A DNA stretch of 64,000 nucleotides from Chryseobacterium sp. FP211-J200 (GCF_001643375.1 NZ_LSHB01000012.1:1-64000), one strand, 5' to 3'. Counted from the stretch's first letter, positions 33,832 to 43,303 are shown. The notes: generated by a model from the letters alone, not told the origin. Translations and numbers: made by a program.

Positions 33832-33859
33832 AAAAGCACAAACCTAAGTTTGTGCTTTT
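33832..33859. terminator. Bidirectional terminator
   Basis: AAAAGCACAAAC and GTTTGTGCTTTT (12 bp, loop CTAA) between the convergent LLM and CocE genes. Confidence 0.88.
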
Positions 33860-33864
33860 CTTTT

Positions 33865-35718
33865 TTATTTCAAAACATCAAATTCTATCGTGCTTCCACT
33901 GGAAACTTTGATCTCTGCTCTTTCATAATCATCCTTTGTTGCTTTGTAAGGATTTTCTAAGAATTTCTGAGGATTGATCGCCATCAGCGGGAACCAAGTA
34001 CTTTGAACCTGGATCTGAACTTTATGTCCTTTTTTGAACGTATGGAAAACATCCTGTAGCTTTACATCTACGATTGCTTCTTTGTTCGGTGTCAGTGCTT
34101 CTGGTTTTTCAAAACTGTTACGGAATCTTGCCGGCATGATCTCGCTTCTTACCATCTGATGATAATTGGCGTAAACAACGTTTGGTTTATCGGTATTTGA
34201 TTTTTCATCTGCTGGATAGATATCAATCAATTTGACGATGAAGTCGGCGTCGGTAGAAGAAGATATGACCTTTAATTTGGTTAAGATCTCGCCAGCCAAA
34301 GTCAAATCATTTTCGAGAATATCGGTCGTGTAAGTCACAACATCTGTTCTATAGCTTGCAAAACGCTGATCTTCACTCATATAGTTTTTTGGTGTGAAAC
34401 CGTTCATATCTTTGTAATTCTCACTACTCAAGACTGGTTTGTTTGGGTCGGAGATGTAGGATGCGAAGGTCTTTGGATTTTCTGCAGTGGAAGAAAGTGT
34501 TCCTGAACTGTTGAGAAAAAAGCTTTGTTTTGCAGTTTGTTTTGGTGGCCAGTTTTCGAATTGTTGCCACTCTTTTTTCCCTGTATCAAACATGTAAGCT
34601 TCCGGAAGTTTGGCTGCCGTTTTAGAGTCTTCTTTCAAATAATGATGGAAGAAAGGCTGTTCTATATTTTTCTGATAAAACGTCGCGATGCTGTCTCCGA
34701 AATAGATATCATTATGAAAATGCTTTCCGCTATCATAGTTCCAACCGCCGTGAGAGAAAGGTCCCATAACAATTGTATTTTTCGCTTTCGGACTAGACTT
34801 TTCAATGGTCTTATAAATTTCTAAAGGCCCTCTTAGATCTTCGGAATCGAACCATCCGCCAACGGTCATTACGGCGTGGTTGATATTTTTAAGATGAGGC
34901 AGAAGATTTCTTTTTTGCCAAAACTCATCGTAGTTTGGATGCTCGACGACTTCCTGCATGAAGAAGTTGTCTTTATAATATTTGTCAACACCTTCCTTCA
35001 GCGTTCCCATATTTTTGTAGAAAAGATAACCGTCATCTGAAGTTGGTTTTATCATTTTGTCTGCAAACCAAGATTCTTTTTCAGGTTTTGTCTTATTAAC
35101 GCCAAAGACAGGAAAAGTTTTGAAATAGCCCATCAAGAATGCACCGTTGTGGTGAAAGTCGTCATACCAAAAATCGGAAATTGGTGCCTGTGGAGAAGAG
35201 GCCACCAAAGCTGGATGATTTGCTAAAGTTCCAACTGCTGTATAAAATCCAGGATAGGATGTTCCATATTGACCCACTTTTCCGTTGTTGTTTTGTACAT
35301 TTTTCACCAACCAGTCCACAGTGTCGTAAGTATCAGTACTTTCGTCGATGTCTTTTTTTGTTTTGTGGTCTACTTGGGGCGTCATATTCGTAAAAGTGCC
35401 TTCGCTCATGTATCTTCCGCGAACATCTTGGAAAACGAAGATGTATTTTTCATTTTCAATGAATTTGTTTGGGCTCAATTTCTTTCTGAAAGTGGTTTCT
35501 CCGTAAGGTGCGATGCTGTAACAAGTTCTGTTCATAATGAAAGGATACTTGTTGCTTTTCGAAATGTCTTTCGGTGTGTAGATGATGGTGAACAGTTTTG
35601 TACCGTCACGCATTGGGATGTAAACTTCTTTTTTTGAGAAGTTTTCTTCGACAGAAGTTGCCTGCGAAAACCCTAATGTGGATGTGATAACAAAGAGTAG
35701 AAAAAGTAATTTATTCAT
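33865..35718 (-). CDS. Exported CocE/NonD family hydrolase
   Basis: 617 residues with signal peptide (LLFLLFVITSTLGFSQ). The alpha/beta-hydrolase domain carries the nucleophile Ser in QYGTSYPGFYTAVG, a GGWFDSEDLRGP segment with the acidic residue, and PFSHGGW with the catalytic His. A C-terminal jelly-roll domain characteristic of X-Pro dipeptidyl-peptidase/CocE proteins follows (RSEIMPARFRNSFE, VQIQVQSTWFPL). It probably cleaves N-acyl or alpha-amino esters or peptides in the periplasm. It is upstream of, and in the same direction as, another hydrolase gene. Confidence 0.9.
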   Translation of the reverse strand: MNKLLFLLFVITSTLGFSQATSVEENFSKKEVYIPMRDGTKLFTIIYTPKDISKSNKYPFIMNRTCYSIAPYGETTFRKKLSPNKFIENEKYIFVFQDVRGRYMSEGTFTNMTPQVDHKTKKDIDESTDTYDTVDWLVKNVQNNNGKVGQYGTSYPGFYTAVGTLANHPALVASSPQAPISDFWYDDFHHNGAFLMGYFKTFPVFGVNKTKPEKESWFADKMIKPTSDDGYLFYKNMGTLKEGVDKYYKDNFFMQEVVEHPNYDEFWQKRNLLPHLKNINHAVMTVGGWFDSEDLRGPLEIYKTIEKSSPKAKNTIVMGPFSHGGWNYDSGKHFHNDIYFGDSIATFYQKNIEQPFFHHYLKEDSKTAAKLPEAYMFDTGKKEWQQFENWPPKQTAKQSFFLNSSGTLSSTAENPKTFASYISDPNKPVLSSENYKDMNGFTPKNYMSEDQRFASYRTDVVTYTTDILENDLTLAGEILTKLKVISSSTDADFIVKLIDIYPADEKSNTDKPNVVYANYHQMVRSEIMPARFRNSFEKPEALTPNKEAIVDVKLQDVFHTFKKGHKVQIQVQSTWFPLMAINPQKFLENPYKATKDDYERAEIKVSSGSTIEFDVLK

Positions 35719-35777
35719 TGAAATAAAATTTTTAATAAAGATAAAATATGAAAATGGAAATCAGTTATTTTATAGTG

Positions 35778-36632
35778 CTAATTTTTCCCATATTGATTGA
35801 TCCAATCGGCGGTTGACGTCAGTTTTTTCGCAGAATTGCGTGGCAATGCATCCAACGAATGATCTGCTCCTTCGAAAATCAGTAATTTGTAAATTACATT
35901 CTTTGATTTCAAAATCTCTATCAAATTATAAGATTGTTTGATGGGAACAACTGGGTCCACATCACCATGAATAATGAGAATAGGAATATTCTTAACAAAT
36001 TTCACGGGACTTGATTTTGTATAAAGTTCAGGAATCGGGTCACCTTCTTTCCAGATTGTCTTATTTCCAGACATTTGGTTGACTGCATCCATCAAATGTT
36101 GGTTGTCCAATTGCCAAAGTGTGTTGGTGTCTGTAAAATCTGTAGGGCCACAGCGGTCTACAATGGCCTTGATCTTATCCGTTTTGGTGTAGGCATACAT
36201 CAGCGAAATGTGTGCTCCGGAACTTTGCCCTGTGATGGAGAAGCCGGTGCTTCGCGTGTTCCACTCCTTGGAATGGGCAATTATATATTTGAAAGCTTGA
36301 TCAACATCGTCCAATAATTCTGGGAGATGTGTGTCTGTACTGTTTGCATATCTGTAATTGATGTTGGCAACGGCGATTCCTTTGGAAAGTAAATATTTTG
36401 AAAGGGAAGTGTCACTGCTTTTGTCACCAACTGTCCAAGCGCCTCCATGAATATTGATGACAAAAGGTGTTTCTGGATTTCTGTTGGCTGGCAGATAAAT
36501 GTCCATTTTGTTACGGTCATGAGATCCATATTTAACATCGGTGAGTTCAATCTCTTGAGTTTCGTTTTCCGATTGGGTGGAAGAACAGCCAGAAAATGAA
36601 AATATAAATAAGAATAATAAGATATGATTCAT
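35778..36632 (-). CDS. Lipoprotein alpha/beta hydrolase (BD-FAE-like esterase)
   Basis: 284 residues. Signal with lipobox SFSGC, so lipidated at Cys16. Oxyanion HGGAW near residue 67, nucleophile in ITGQSSGAH near 130, Asp in IHGDVDPVVP near 225 and His in EGADHSLDALP near 259 complete the triad. This matches the carboxylesterase/feruloyl-esterase-like group that is common in Bacteroidota. 59 bases upstream of the CocE gene, possibly in the same transcript. Confidence 0.88.
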   Translation of the reverse strand: MNHILLFLFIFSFSGCSSTQSENETQEIELTDVKYGSHDRNKMDIYLPANRNPETPFVINIHGGAWTVGDKSSDTSLSKYLLSKGIAVANINYRYANSTDTHLPELLDDVDQAFKYIIAHSKEWNTRSTGFSITGQSSGAHISLMYAYTKTDKIKAIVDRCGPTDFTDTNTLWQLDNQHLMDAVNQMSGNKTIWKEGDPIPELYTKSSPVKFVKNIPILIIHGDVDPVVPIKQSYNLIEILKSKNVIYKLLIFEGADHSLDALPRNSAKKLTSTADWINQYGKN

Positions 36633-36714
36633 AATTACAAATGTTGCAAGTACGAATTTAGTTTTTTTTGGAATCAGAAAGTTAAAACTTGCCAGAAACT
36701 TTGATTTACAACTA

Positions 36715-36831
36715 GGCGTTCAATTTTGCGAAGCGCGCCCCGGCCTGAGTGGAGCTCTTTTTCTTTTTTGAATTGGAAGAAGCGAAGGAAAAAGAAAAAA
36801 GCGGGAACGGAGGACGGATGAAGGCGCCCTA
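36715..36831 (+). repeat. GGA-loop hairpin element, copy C
   Basis: Plus-strand copy in the 308-base gene-free stretch 36633-36940. Leader GCGTTCAATTTTGCGAAGC; outer arm GCGCC (36735-36739); CCGGCCTGAGTGGA; inner stem GCTC-TTTTTCTTTTT pairing with AAAAAGAAAAAAGC; GGGAACGGAGGACGGATGAA; closing arm GGCGC (36823-36827). Compared with copies A and B, arms GCAGC/GCTGC are replaced by GCGCC/GGCGC, which keeps all five pairs. The rest of the stretch is AT-rich apart from the nuo terminator. Confidence 0.85.
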
Positions 36832-36890
36832 ATTTTTGGTTTGAGAGTGGGAGAGTTGGAGAGAATTTTTGTTGGATTGATTTTATAAAA

Positions 36891-36917
36891 AAACCTGACT
36901 CAATGTGAATCAGGTTT
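36891..36917 (-). terminator. Terminator of the nuo operon
   Basis: Minus-strand stem AAACCTGATTC/GAGTCAGGTTT (one mismatch, 5-base loop) followed by TTTTTATAAAA, 24 bases after the nuoN stop. Confidence 0.8.
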
Positions 36918-36940
36918 ATATCTTATGTTGTTTGAATTTT

Positions 36941-38323
36941 TTACAATCCGAATATTTTTGCGAATAGATCCGGCACAATTCCCATTGAAACCAATGCTAA
37001 AATAATCACCACAGAAACGATATTGTAAGTGATACTCGCTCTTTCTGTATTGTGGAAATTTTCTTCTTTGTAGAAGAACATCGCGATAATTAATTTTAAA
37101 TAATAAGCGATACTCAACGCAGAACCTAGAACTGCAATCAAAACCAGGAACTCATAATGTCCACCGATCACTTGATTGAAGATTCCTAATTTTCCGATGA
37201 AACCAGCGGTCAAAGGAATACCAGCCATGGATAACATAGAAACTGTGGAAACGACCGCCAAAACGGGCTCTCTTTTCCCCAATCCGTTGAAAGCTGTGAA
37301 TGAGGTTTCTTTCTTGATCTTCTCGATCCAAAGTAAACTGATGAAGACGCCAACGGTTGCCAATGAATAAGCGAATAAGTAATATCCTAAAATGTAGGTT
37401 GAGAAGTTATTGATCCCGAAGAATATCAAAGCGATATAACCTGCGTGGGAAACGGAAGAGTAGGCAAGCATTCTTTTTGCGTTGGTCTGAACCAATCCCA
37501 TCACGTTTGCAAGTAACAATGTCAAGATGATGAAAACGCCTAAAATATTGATCCAATCTCCAGCAATACCGTTGAAAGCAATCGTCATTAATTTGAATAA
37601 TGCGAAGAATCCTGAGATCTTAACGACTGACGCCATAAAAGCTGTGATCAAAGAAGGTGAACCTTGATAAACATCCGGGCTCCACATGTGGAAAGGTGCC
37701 AATGACACTTTAAAAGCCAATGCACACAACATCAAGATAGCTCCCATGATCAGCATCAAGTTCTTTGGATTGTTGATGGCAAAATCGTGGATCGTGTAAA
37801 GGTCGAAACTTCCTGCGCTTCCGTAAACCAAAGCGACTCCGAATAGTAAGAAGCCAGTTGCAAATGCGCCTAATAGGAAATATTTCATGGAAGCTTCTGT
37901 TGAACGAAGATCCGTTTTATCTGCTCCAGCCATCACGTACAATGGAATTGATAAGATCTCGATCCCTAGGAATAATGTTACCAGGTTTTGGAATCCGAAT
38001 AATACGACGCCGCCACAAAGTGCAAACAACATCAAAGCATATAATTCTGACTGGTGACTTCTGTGGTTGCTGAATGCAAATCCTCCTAAAAAGAATAATA
38101 GAAGCGTTACAACTACTGATATTTTTGTGAACAAAGCAGCATTGTTTCCGTATTCGTACATCGATTTGTATTGGTCGAAGAACTCACATTCTGGAAGAAA
38201 ACTGACATATAGACCAACGATCAATCCTGCGATCCCGATATATCTTGCGTATTTTCCTTTCTCGAAAACACCCGAGAATAATACAAGAACAGCCGTAAGG
38301 AATAAAATTATTAAAACACTCAT
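36941..38323 (-). CDS. nuoN: NADH-quinone oxidoreductase subunit N
   Basis: Antiporter-like proton-pumping subunit in the membrane arm of complex I; 460 residues with about 14 helices. Family signature includes FGIEILSIPLYVMAG (in part FLGIEILSIPLYVM), KVSLAPFHMWSPDVYQGSP and MSMAGIPLTAGFIGKLGIF. The charged residues along the middle helices (Glu in GIEIL, Lys in FKVSLAPFH) are retained. Last gene of the nuo operon, 90 bases after nuoM. Confidence 0.95.
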   Translation of the reverse strand: MSVLIILFLTAVLVLFSGVFEKGKYARYIGIAGLIVGLYVSFLPECEFFDQYKSMYEYGNNAALFTKISVVVTLLLFFLGGFAFSNHRSHQSELYALMLFALCGGVVLFGFQNLVTLFLGIEILSIPLYVMAGADKTDLRSTEASMKYFLLGAFATGFLLFGVALVYGSAGSFDLYTIHDFAINNPKNLMLIMGAILMLCALAFKVSLAPFHMWSPDVYQGSPSLITAFMASVVKISGFFALFKLMTIAFNGIAGDWINILGVFIILTLLLANVMGLVQTNAKRMLAYSSVSHAGYIALIFFGINNFSTYILGYYLFAYSLATVGVFISLLWIEKIKKETSFTAFNGLGKREPVLAVVSTVSMLSMAGIPLTAGFIGKLGIFNQVIGGHYEFLVLIAVLGSALSIAYYLKLIIAMFFYKEENFHNTERASITYNIVSVVIILALVSMGIVPDLFAKIFGL

Positions 38324-38341
38324 TTCTTTTATTTGTTTCGC

Positions 38342-38365
38342 CGGAACTCGGAAAGCCGATGTCCG
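38342..38365. repeat. Hairpin in the nuoM-nuoN spacer
   Basis: CGGA-AC-TCGG and CCGA-TG-TCCG pair around loop AAAG with a small internal mismatch. It is the only GC-rich stretch in an otherwise AT-rich 90-base gap. It could modulate relative expression or mRNA processing. There is no T-run. Confidence 0.55.
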
Positions 38366-38413
38366 TTTTGAATTTTATTATTTATTTAAATTAATACCTC
38401 AAAGAAGATATTA

Positions 38414-39907
38414 TTAATTGATCATGGATGAATAGATGAAGCTAACAGAGCTTGTCACCATTTCTATAACCGGTTGTGGATAAACGCCCAAAGCGATTAC
38501 AAAAACTGATAAACTTGCCAACACTGTGAATTCTACATTGCTTACATCTTTCGTAGTTGCTAAAACTGAATCATCACCTTTTCCGAACATTGCTTTTCCG
38601 TAGAATCTCAACATATAAGCTGCAGCAAGAATGATTGTCAATCCAGCCAAAACAGCCATAATGTGATTGTATGTGTAAACTGATTTCAATAAGATAAATT
38701 CTCCGATGAATCCGTTGGTCAATGGAACTCCGGTTGCACCAAGTAAGATGATCATGAATAAGATGGCAAACTTAGGAGCGACTTTCGCCAAACCTCCCAT
38801 TTTTCTGATGTCTCTAGTTTTGAATCTTTTATAAAGAATATCTGCACAATAGAAAAGTCCTACAACATTGATCCCGTGGGCAAAACTCTGGATCATTGCA
38901 CCTTGTCCACCTTCGAAGGTCAATCCTGTTCTCATTGTTACAACTGCTGAGGCAAAAATACCAGCGACAATCAATCCAACGTGAGAAAGAGATGAGAAAG
39001 CGATCAATCGTTTGCTGTCTGTAGAAATCATTGCGATCAAAGCTCCGTAGATAATTCCAATCACTGAAAGGATGATCACGATTTCGCCAGAAATTCCGCC
39101 GATTGCTAATGGTGTGATTGGTAAAAGATATCTTAATACGCCATAAACTGCCATCTTCAGCATAATTCCTGATAGCAACATCGACCCTTGAGTAGGAGAG
39201 TAGGTGTACGTGTCAGGCTGCCAAGTGTGGAAAGGAAAGACTGGTAACTTCACTGCAAATGCAAAGAAGATGAACCAGAAAATCACATTCTGTTCGTTGA
39301 TATTAAGGTCAGCATTGTAAAGATCTGTCAAAGCAAAAGATGCTGCGTGGTTGTAAACGTAGATCAAACCGATCAACATGAACAATGATCCTACGAATGT
39401 GTAAACGAAGAATTTCGTTGTGAATTTGATTCGCTTATCTTCTTGTCCCCAGATTCCGGCGATCAACCAGATCGGGATCAATGTTACTTCCCAGAAGATG
39501 TAGAAAAGTAATCCGTCCAAAGAAGTGAAAACACCCAACAATCCGAATTGCATTAATAAGATCAATGCGTAGAAAGAATTGGGGTAGCCTTTCGCTTCGT
39601 TGTAAGAAGACAGAACGATTAGTGGAATCAAGATGTTCGTTAAAAGAACCATCAGCATACTCATTCCATCAATCCCAAAATTCAGACTACTTTTGATGTA
39701 GCTGGACCAAGGATAAGTGATCTCGTATTGCAATGGCGCATCAACAGTTGGATTGAAATCGAAACTTCCCAACATGTAAAATGCTAAAAACATCTGTGCA
39801 AGGGCAAAAGCCAATGCGATATATTTACTGGAAGCATTTTTCCAGAAAAAGAGTAAACCCGAACCTACAAGAGGTAACAGTAATAATGTTAATAGTAAAT
39901 AAGACAT
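38414..39907 (-). CDS. nuoM: NADH-quinone oxidoreductase subunit M
   Basis: Second antiporter-like subunit, 497 residues, about 14 helices. Seen: YIFWEVTLIPIWLIAGIWG, the quinone-subunit signature KLPVFPFHTWQPDTYTYSP and FSSLSHVGLIVAGI. Catalytic Glu and Lys of the pumping channel are present in these segments. It starts 7 bases after the nuoL stop, so it is tightly coupled. Confidence 0.95.
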   Translation of the reverse strand: MSYLLLTLLLLPLVGSGLLFFWKNASSKYIALAFALAQMFLAFYMLGSFDFNPTVDAPLQYEITYPWSSYIKSSLNFGIDGMSMLMVLLTNILIPLIVLSSYNEAKGYPNSFYALILLMQFGLLGVFTSLDGLLFYIFWEVTLIPIWLIAGIWGQEDKRIKFTTKFFVYTFVGSLFMLIGLIYVYNHAASFALTDLYNADLNINEQNVIFWFIFFAFAVKLPVFPFHTWQPDTYTYSPTQGSMLLSGIMLKMAVYGVLRYLLPITPLAIGGISGEIVIILSVIGIIYGALIAMISTDSKRLIAFSSLSHVGLIVAGIFASAVVTMRTGLTFEGGQGAMIQSFAHGINVVGLFYCADILYKRFKTRDIRKMGGLAKVAPKFAILFMIILLGATGVPLTNGFIGEFILLKSVYTYNHIMAVLAGLTIILAAAYMLRFYGKAMFGKGDDSVLATTKDVSNVEFTVLASLSVFVIALGVYPQPVIEMVTSSVSFIYSSMIN

Positions 39908-39914
39908 TATCTAT

Positions 39915-41828
39915 TTATTTCAATAAAAAGTTAACAATTAATACGATACCTACAGCCAACGACATGATCAGCACATAGTTTTCTACATTTCCGTTCTGAA
40001 GGCGTTTTGCCGCTCTTCCAGAATCTGCCGCTCCAAGTCCAATGAAATTCACAATAGGATCCAGAACCGCTTTGTCAAACATCGCTGCTGCTTTACCAGC
40101 TTCCTCGAAAGGTCTTACGATGCAGGCGTTATATATTTCGTCTACGAATAATTTTCTAGCCGATAGTTTTTCCCAACCTGTATATTGATTTTCCGGAAGC
40201 GCTATTTTCTGTTTTTTCACGTAAGTGTTTTTAACAAAGAACCAAACGGTGAAGAACATTAATATCGTTGCGCCAAGAAGGATCATTTCTGTGTTGAAAC
40301 TCACGCCGGAAAGTGTATTTTCCATTTGTTTGAAACTTTCCTCCGTCAAAACAGGTTTTAGCCATTCCATTAATTTGGCATAATGACCATGACCAATGAA
40401 GTGAGGAAGGTTGATAAAACCTCCAACCACTGAAAGGACAGCCAAAACAATCAATGGCAAAGTCATACTTGTCGGACTCTCGTGCAAGTGGTGTTTTTGA
40501 TCTTCAGTCCCTCTGAACTCACCGTGGAAAGTCAAATAGTACAATCTGAACATATATGTTGCTGTGATAGCCGCTAAAACAAATAGCATTACCCAATAAA
40601 TTGGATTTTTAGCATAAGCTGCTACCAGAATTTCGTCTTTGGAGATCATCCCTGAAAGTAGTGGGAATCCTGAGATTGCCAATGTTCCGATCAGGAAAGT
40701 AATATGTGTGATTGGAATATATTTTTTCAAACCGCCCATGAAACGCATATCCTGCTCGTTGCTCATCGCGTGGATCACAGAACCTGCTCCCAAGAATAAC
40801 AAAGCTTTGAAGAAAGCGTGCGTCATCACGTGGAACATTGCTGTTGAATAAGCGCCCAATCCTAAAGCGATAAACATAAATCCAAGTTGAGAAACTGTAG
40901 AATATGCCAATACTTTTTTGATATCGTTTTGACGAAGTGCGTAGAAACCTGCCAATGCTGCGGTCAAGAATCCAATTAATAAAATTCCGTCCTGAACTGT
41001 TGGTGCAAGGACAAATAAGAAATTAGATCTAACAACCAAATAAACTCCAGCTGTAACCATTGTTGCTGCGTGGATCAAAGCGGAAACTGGCGTTGGTCCA
41101 GCCATTGCGTCTGGCAACCAAGTGTACAAAGGAACCTGAGCAGATTTACCCGTCGCTCCGATGAACAAACAAGCTGTGATAAAGATAATCGGTGTTCCGT
41201 CCAGTTCAAAGCTTGAAGCGTTTTGTGCTACAGAAAGATAATCAATAGCGTTAACGTGTGCTGCGATTGCGAAAATCCCGATCAATAATCCAAGGTCACC
41301 AATACGGTTCATGATAAAAGCTTTTCTTGCCGCTTTTCCATATTCTTCGTTGGTGTACCAGAATCCAATTAGTAAATAAGAACAAAGTCCTACACCTTCC
41401 CAACCGATAAACAAGATCAGATAGTTGCTTCCTAAAACCAAAAGCAACATCGAAAAAATGAAAAGATTGAGGTAAGTGAAGAATTTATAAAATCCTTTGT
41501 CGTGGCTCATGTAGCCAATCGAGTAGAGGTGGATCAATGAACCAATTCCAGTGATGATCATGACCATCATTAATGATAACTGATCGACTTGAAATCCGAA
41601 ATTAACCTGAATTCCATTCACTCTAAACCATTCGAAAGCTTTGATGACAACAGGCGCGCTGTCATCATTAAAACTAAAAAATATACTTGTCGTGATAACA
41701 AACGAAGCGAAAACTACCAATGTTGCCAAACTACCAACCACTATTTTAGGAAGGTGCTTCCCAAAAAGTCCGTTGATGATGAATCCAACTAAAGGTAAAA
41801 GTATGATCGCGTAAACTAAATTTTCCAT
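39915..41828 (-). CDS. nuoL: NADH-quinone oxidoreductase subunit L
   Basis: Distal proton-pumping subunit, 637 residues with about 16 helices including the lateral helix near the C-terminus. Signatures: FIGWEGVGLCSYLLIGFWY, GKSAQVPLYTWLPDAMAGPTPVSALIHAATMV (in pieces), YSTVSQLGFMF and SMTLPLIVLAVLSVVGGF. Full length for the family. It follows nuoK by 8 bases. Confidence 0.95.
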   Translation of the reverse strand: MENLVYAIILLPLVGFIINGLFGKHLPKIVVGSLATLVVFASFVITTSIFFSFNDDSAPVVIKAFEWFRVNGIQVNFGFQVDQLSLMMVMIITGIGSLIHLYSIGYMSHDKGFYKFFTYLNLFIFSMLLLVLGSNYLILFIGWEGVGLCSYLLIGFWYTNEEYGKAARKAFIMNRIGDLGLLIGIFAIAAHVNAIDYLSVAQNASSFELDGTPIIFITACLFIGATGKSAQVPLYTWLPDAMAGPTPVSALIHAATMVTAGVYLVVRSNFLFVLAPTVQDGILLIGFLTAALAGFYALRQNDIKKVLAYSTVSQLGFMFIALGLGAYSTAMFHVMTHAFFKALLFLGAGSVIHAMSNEQDMRFMGGLKKYIPITHITFLIGTLAISGFPLLSGMISKDEILVAAYAKNPIYWVMLFVLAAITATYMFRLYYLTFHGEFRGTEDQKHHLHESPTSMTLPLIVLAVLSVVGGFINLPHFIGHGHYAKLMEWLKPVLTEESFKQMENTLSGVSFNTEMILLGATILMFFTVWFFVKNTYVKKQKIALPENQYTGWEKLSARKLFVDEIYNACIVRPFEEAGKAAAMFDKAVLDPIVNFIGLGAADSGRAAKRLQNGNVENYVLIMSLAVGIVLIVNFLLK

Positions 41829-41836
41829 TCCTTTTA

Positions 41837-42169
41837 TTATCCTCTTAATTTATTAAAAATACTCACGTCCACAGATTTGGTATTTCTGTACATCATTGCG
41901 ATAATCGCCAATCCTACAGCTACTTCTGCTGCGGCAACCACCATAATGAAGAATACCAAAAGCTGACCGTTGCCATCGCCACTGTAAGCTGAAAATGCTG
42001 CCAGCAAAAGATTCACGGAATTAAGCATCAATTCTACACATCCTAATATCACGATGGCATTTTTACGAAGCAAAACTCCCAAAACACCAAGACAAAACAG
42101 AAGCGTGCACAGAATAATGAAATATTCCAAAGGCACTTGCTGTATAAATGTATTTACGTCTCCTCCCAT
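41837..42169 (-). CDS. nuoK: NADH-quinone oxidoreductase subunit K
   Basis: Three-helix membrane-arm subunit, 110 residues from ATG 42169 (MGGDVNTFIQQVPLEYFIIL). The conserved glutamates lie in VILGCVELMLNSVNLLL and VVAAAEVAVGLAIIA. An in-frame upstream start at 42205 would add 12 residues inside nuoJ; I prefer the shorter form, which matches normal length and still overlaps nothing but the nuoJ boundary region. Confidence 0.93.
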   Translation of the reverse strand: MGGDVNTFIQQVPLEYFIILCTLLFCLGVLGVLLRKNAIVILGCVELMLNSVNLLLAAFSAYSGDGNGQLLVFFIMVVAAAEVAVGLAIIAMMYRNTKSVDVSIFNKLRG

Positions 42170-42173
42170 AATC

Positions 42174-42671
42174 TTATAAATCTTTTTTACCGATAAGAAC
42201 AGCACCTACAATCCCTGCTAAAATAAGGATAGAAGCCAGTTCGAATGGCAATACATATTCGTTAAACAATAATCTTCCCAGATTTTTCGTCAATCCGACA
42301 GAATAATCGATGTTGCTTTCTGCTACTGTTTTTCCGCTAAGTCCTTTGTAAGCACCCAACATTCCGACAAACAAAATACAAACTGAGAAGATCCCGATGA
42401 ACTTCGGAAGGTTGTCCTTTTTACTTTCGTCTTCTTTATTAAGGTTCAACATCATTAATATATAAAGGAACAATACCATGATCGCACCTGTGTAAACGAT
42501 GATCTGAACGATACCTAGAAACTGAGCATTAAGAAGAATGTACATTCCTGCGATGGAGAACATGGTCACGATCAGTGAAAGGATCGCGTACATTGGATTT
42601 TTTGCAAATACAAAGTAAACTGCACTTGCGATGGCTAAAAACGCTACGATAAAAAATAAAATCTGATCCAT
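42174..42671 (-). CDS. nuoJ: NADH-quinone oxidoreductase subunit J
   Basis: Five-helix membrane subunit of 165 residues. The third helix carries the conserved FLGIVQIIVYTGAIMVLFLY segment containing the pi-bulge Tyr-Thr-Gly. The start codon overlaps the nuoI stop by one base, so expression is coupled. Confidence 0.95.
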   Translation of the reverse strand: MDQILFFIVAFLAIASAVYFVFAKNPMYAILSLIVTMFSIAGMYILLNAQFLGIVQIIVYTGAIMVLFLYILMMLNLNKEDESKKDNLPKFIGIFSVCILFVGMLGAYKGLSGKTVAESNIDYSVGLTKNLGRLLFNEYVLPFELASILILAGIVGAVLIGKKDL

Positions 42672-43228
42672 TATTTTACTGCATTTTTTTGTTTCTCAGA
42701 CTGTCTTTCTGTGATGTCAATCCTTGCATTAATTTTCTCAACCAATTTATCTTTTCCGTAGATGAAAGAGTTTCTGTTTTGTTCCACATCAACCAATCTG
42801 TCTGTTAAGTAGATCGCAGATTTAGGACAAGCCTCTTCACACATACCGCAGAAGATACATCTCAACATATTGATCTCATAGATCTCAGCATATTTTTCCT
42901 CTCTGTAAAGATCTTTCTCCTCTTTTTTTCTTTCGCCAGCTGTCATTGTGATGGCTTCTGCAGGGCAAGCCACGGCACAAAGTCCACAAGCTGTACATCT
43001 TTCTCTGCCTTCCTCGTCTCTCTTCAAAACGTGTTGGCCTCTCCAGATTTCTGCTCTTGGTTTTTGAACCTCAGGATAAGAATATACATTTGGAGCACGT
43101 TTCACAACGGTTCTCACAGCGTGCTTCAAAGTGATTCCCATACCTTTGAAGATCGCAGGTAAGTAGATCTTTTCGCCCAAGGTCATTTCTTTATTCGAAA
43201 CAACTTTTGATCTGTTAGTAAGTTTCAT
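42671..43228 (-). CDS. nuoI: NADH-quinone oxidoreductase subunit I
   Basis: Carries two [4Fe-4S] clusters (N6a, N6b) linking the peripheral arm to the quinone site; 185 residues. Ligands are CTACGLCAVACP and CIFCGMCEEACP. The N-terminal stretch forms the membrane-surface helix. The 75-base gap to nuoH is filled with TAGATGT-word repeats. Confidence 0.95.
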   Translation of the reverse strand: MKLTNRSKVVSNKEMTLGEKIYLPAIFKGMGITLKHAVRTVVKRAPNVYSYPEVQKPRAEIWRGQHVLKRDEEGRERCTACGLCAVACPAEAITMTAGERKKEEKDLYREEKYAEIYEINMLRCIFCGMCEEACPKSAIYLTDRLVDVEQNRNSFIYGKDKLVEKINARIDITERQSEKQKNAVK

Positions 43229-43303
43229 TTAATTATAGATGTTAGATGTTAGACATTAGATCTTAGACCGTTCTTGTCTTATATCTTTAATTATTATTCA
43301 ATT
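43229..43303. repeat. TAGATGTTAGAC-word spacer in the nuo operon
   Basis: Between nuoI and nuoH: TAGATGTTAGATGTTAGAC followed by ATTAGATCTTAGACC, a degenerate run of the word TAGATnTTAGAC. Related words occur at 45448-45492 and 50829-50860. Confidence 0.55.

Noticed and set aside
26445-36831. The GGA-loop elements as riboswitches for the next gene
   Set aside because: Orientation relative to neighbours is inconsistent: copy A faces with DUF3822, B is antisense to its operon, and C is antisense to nuo.
41837-42205. Longer NuoK start at 42205
   Set aside because: It would add 12 residues within nuoJ; MGGDVNTFIQQ gives the usual NuoK length.
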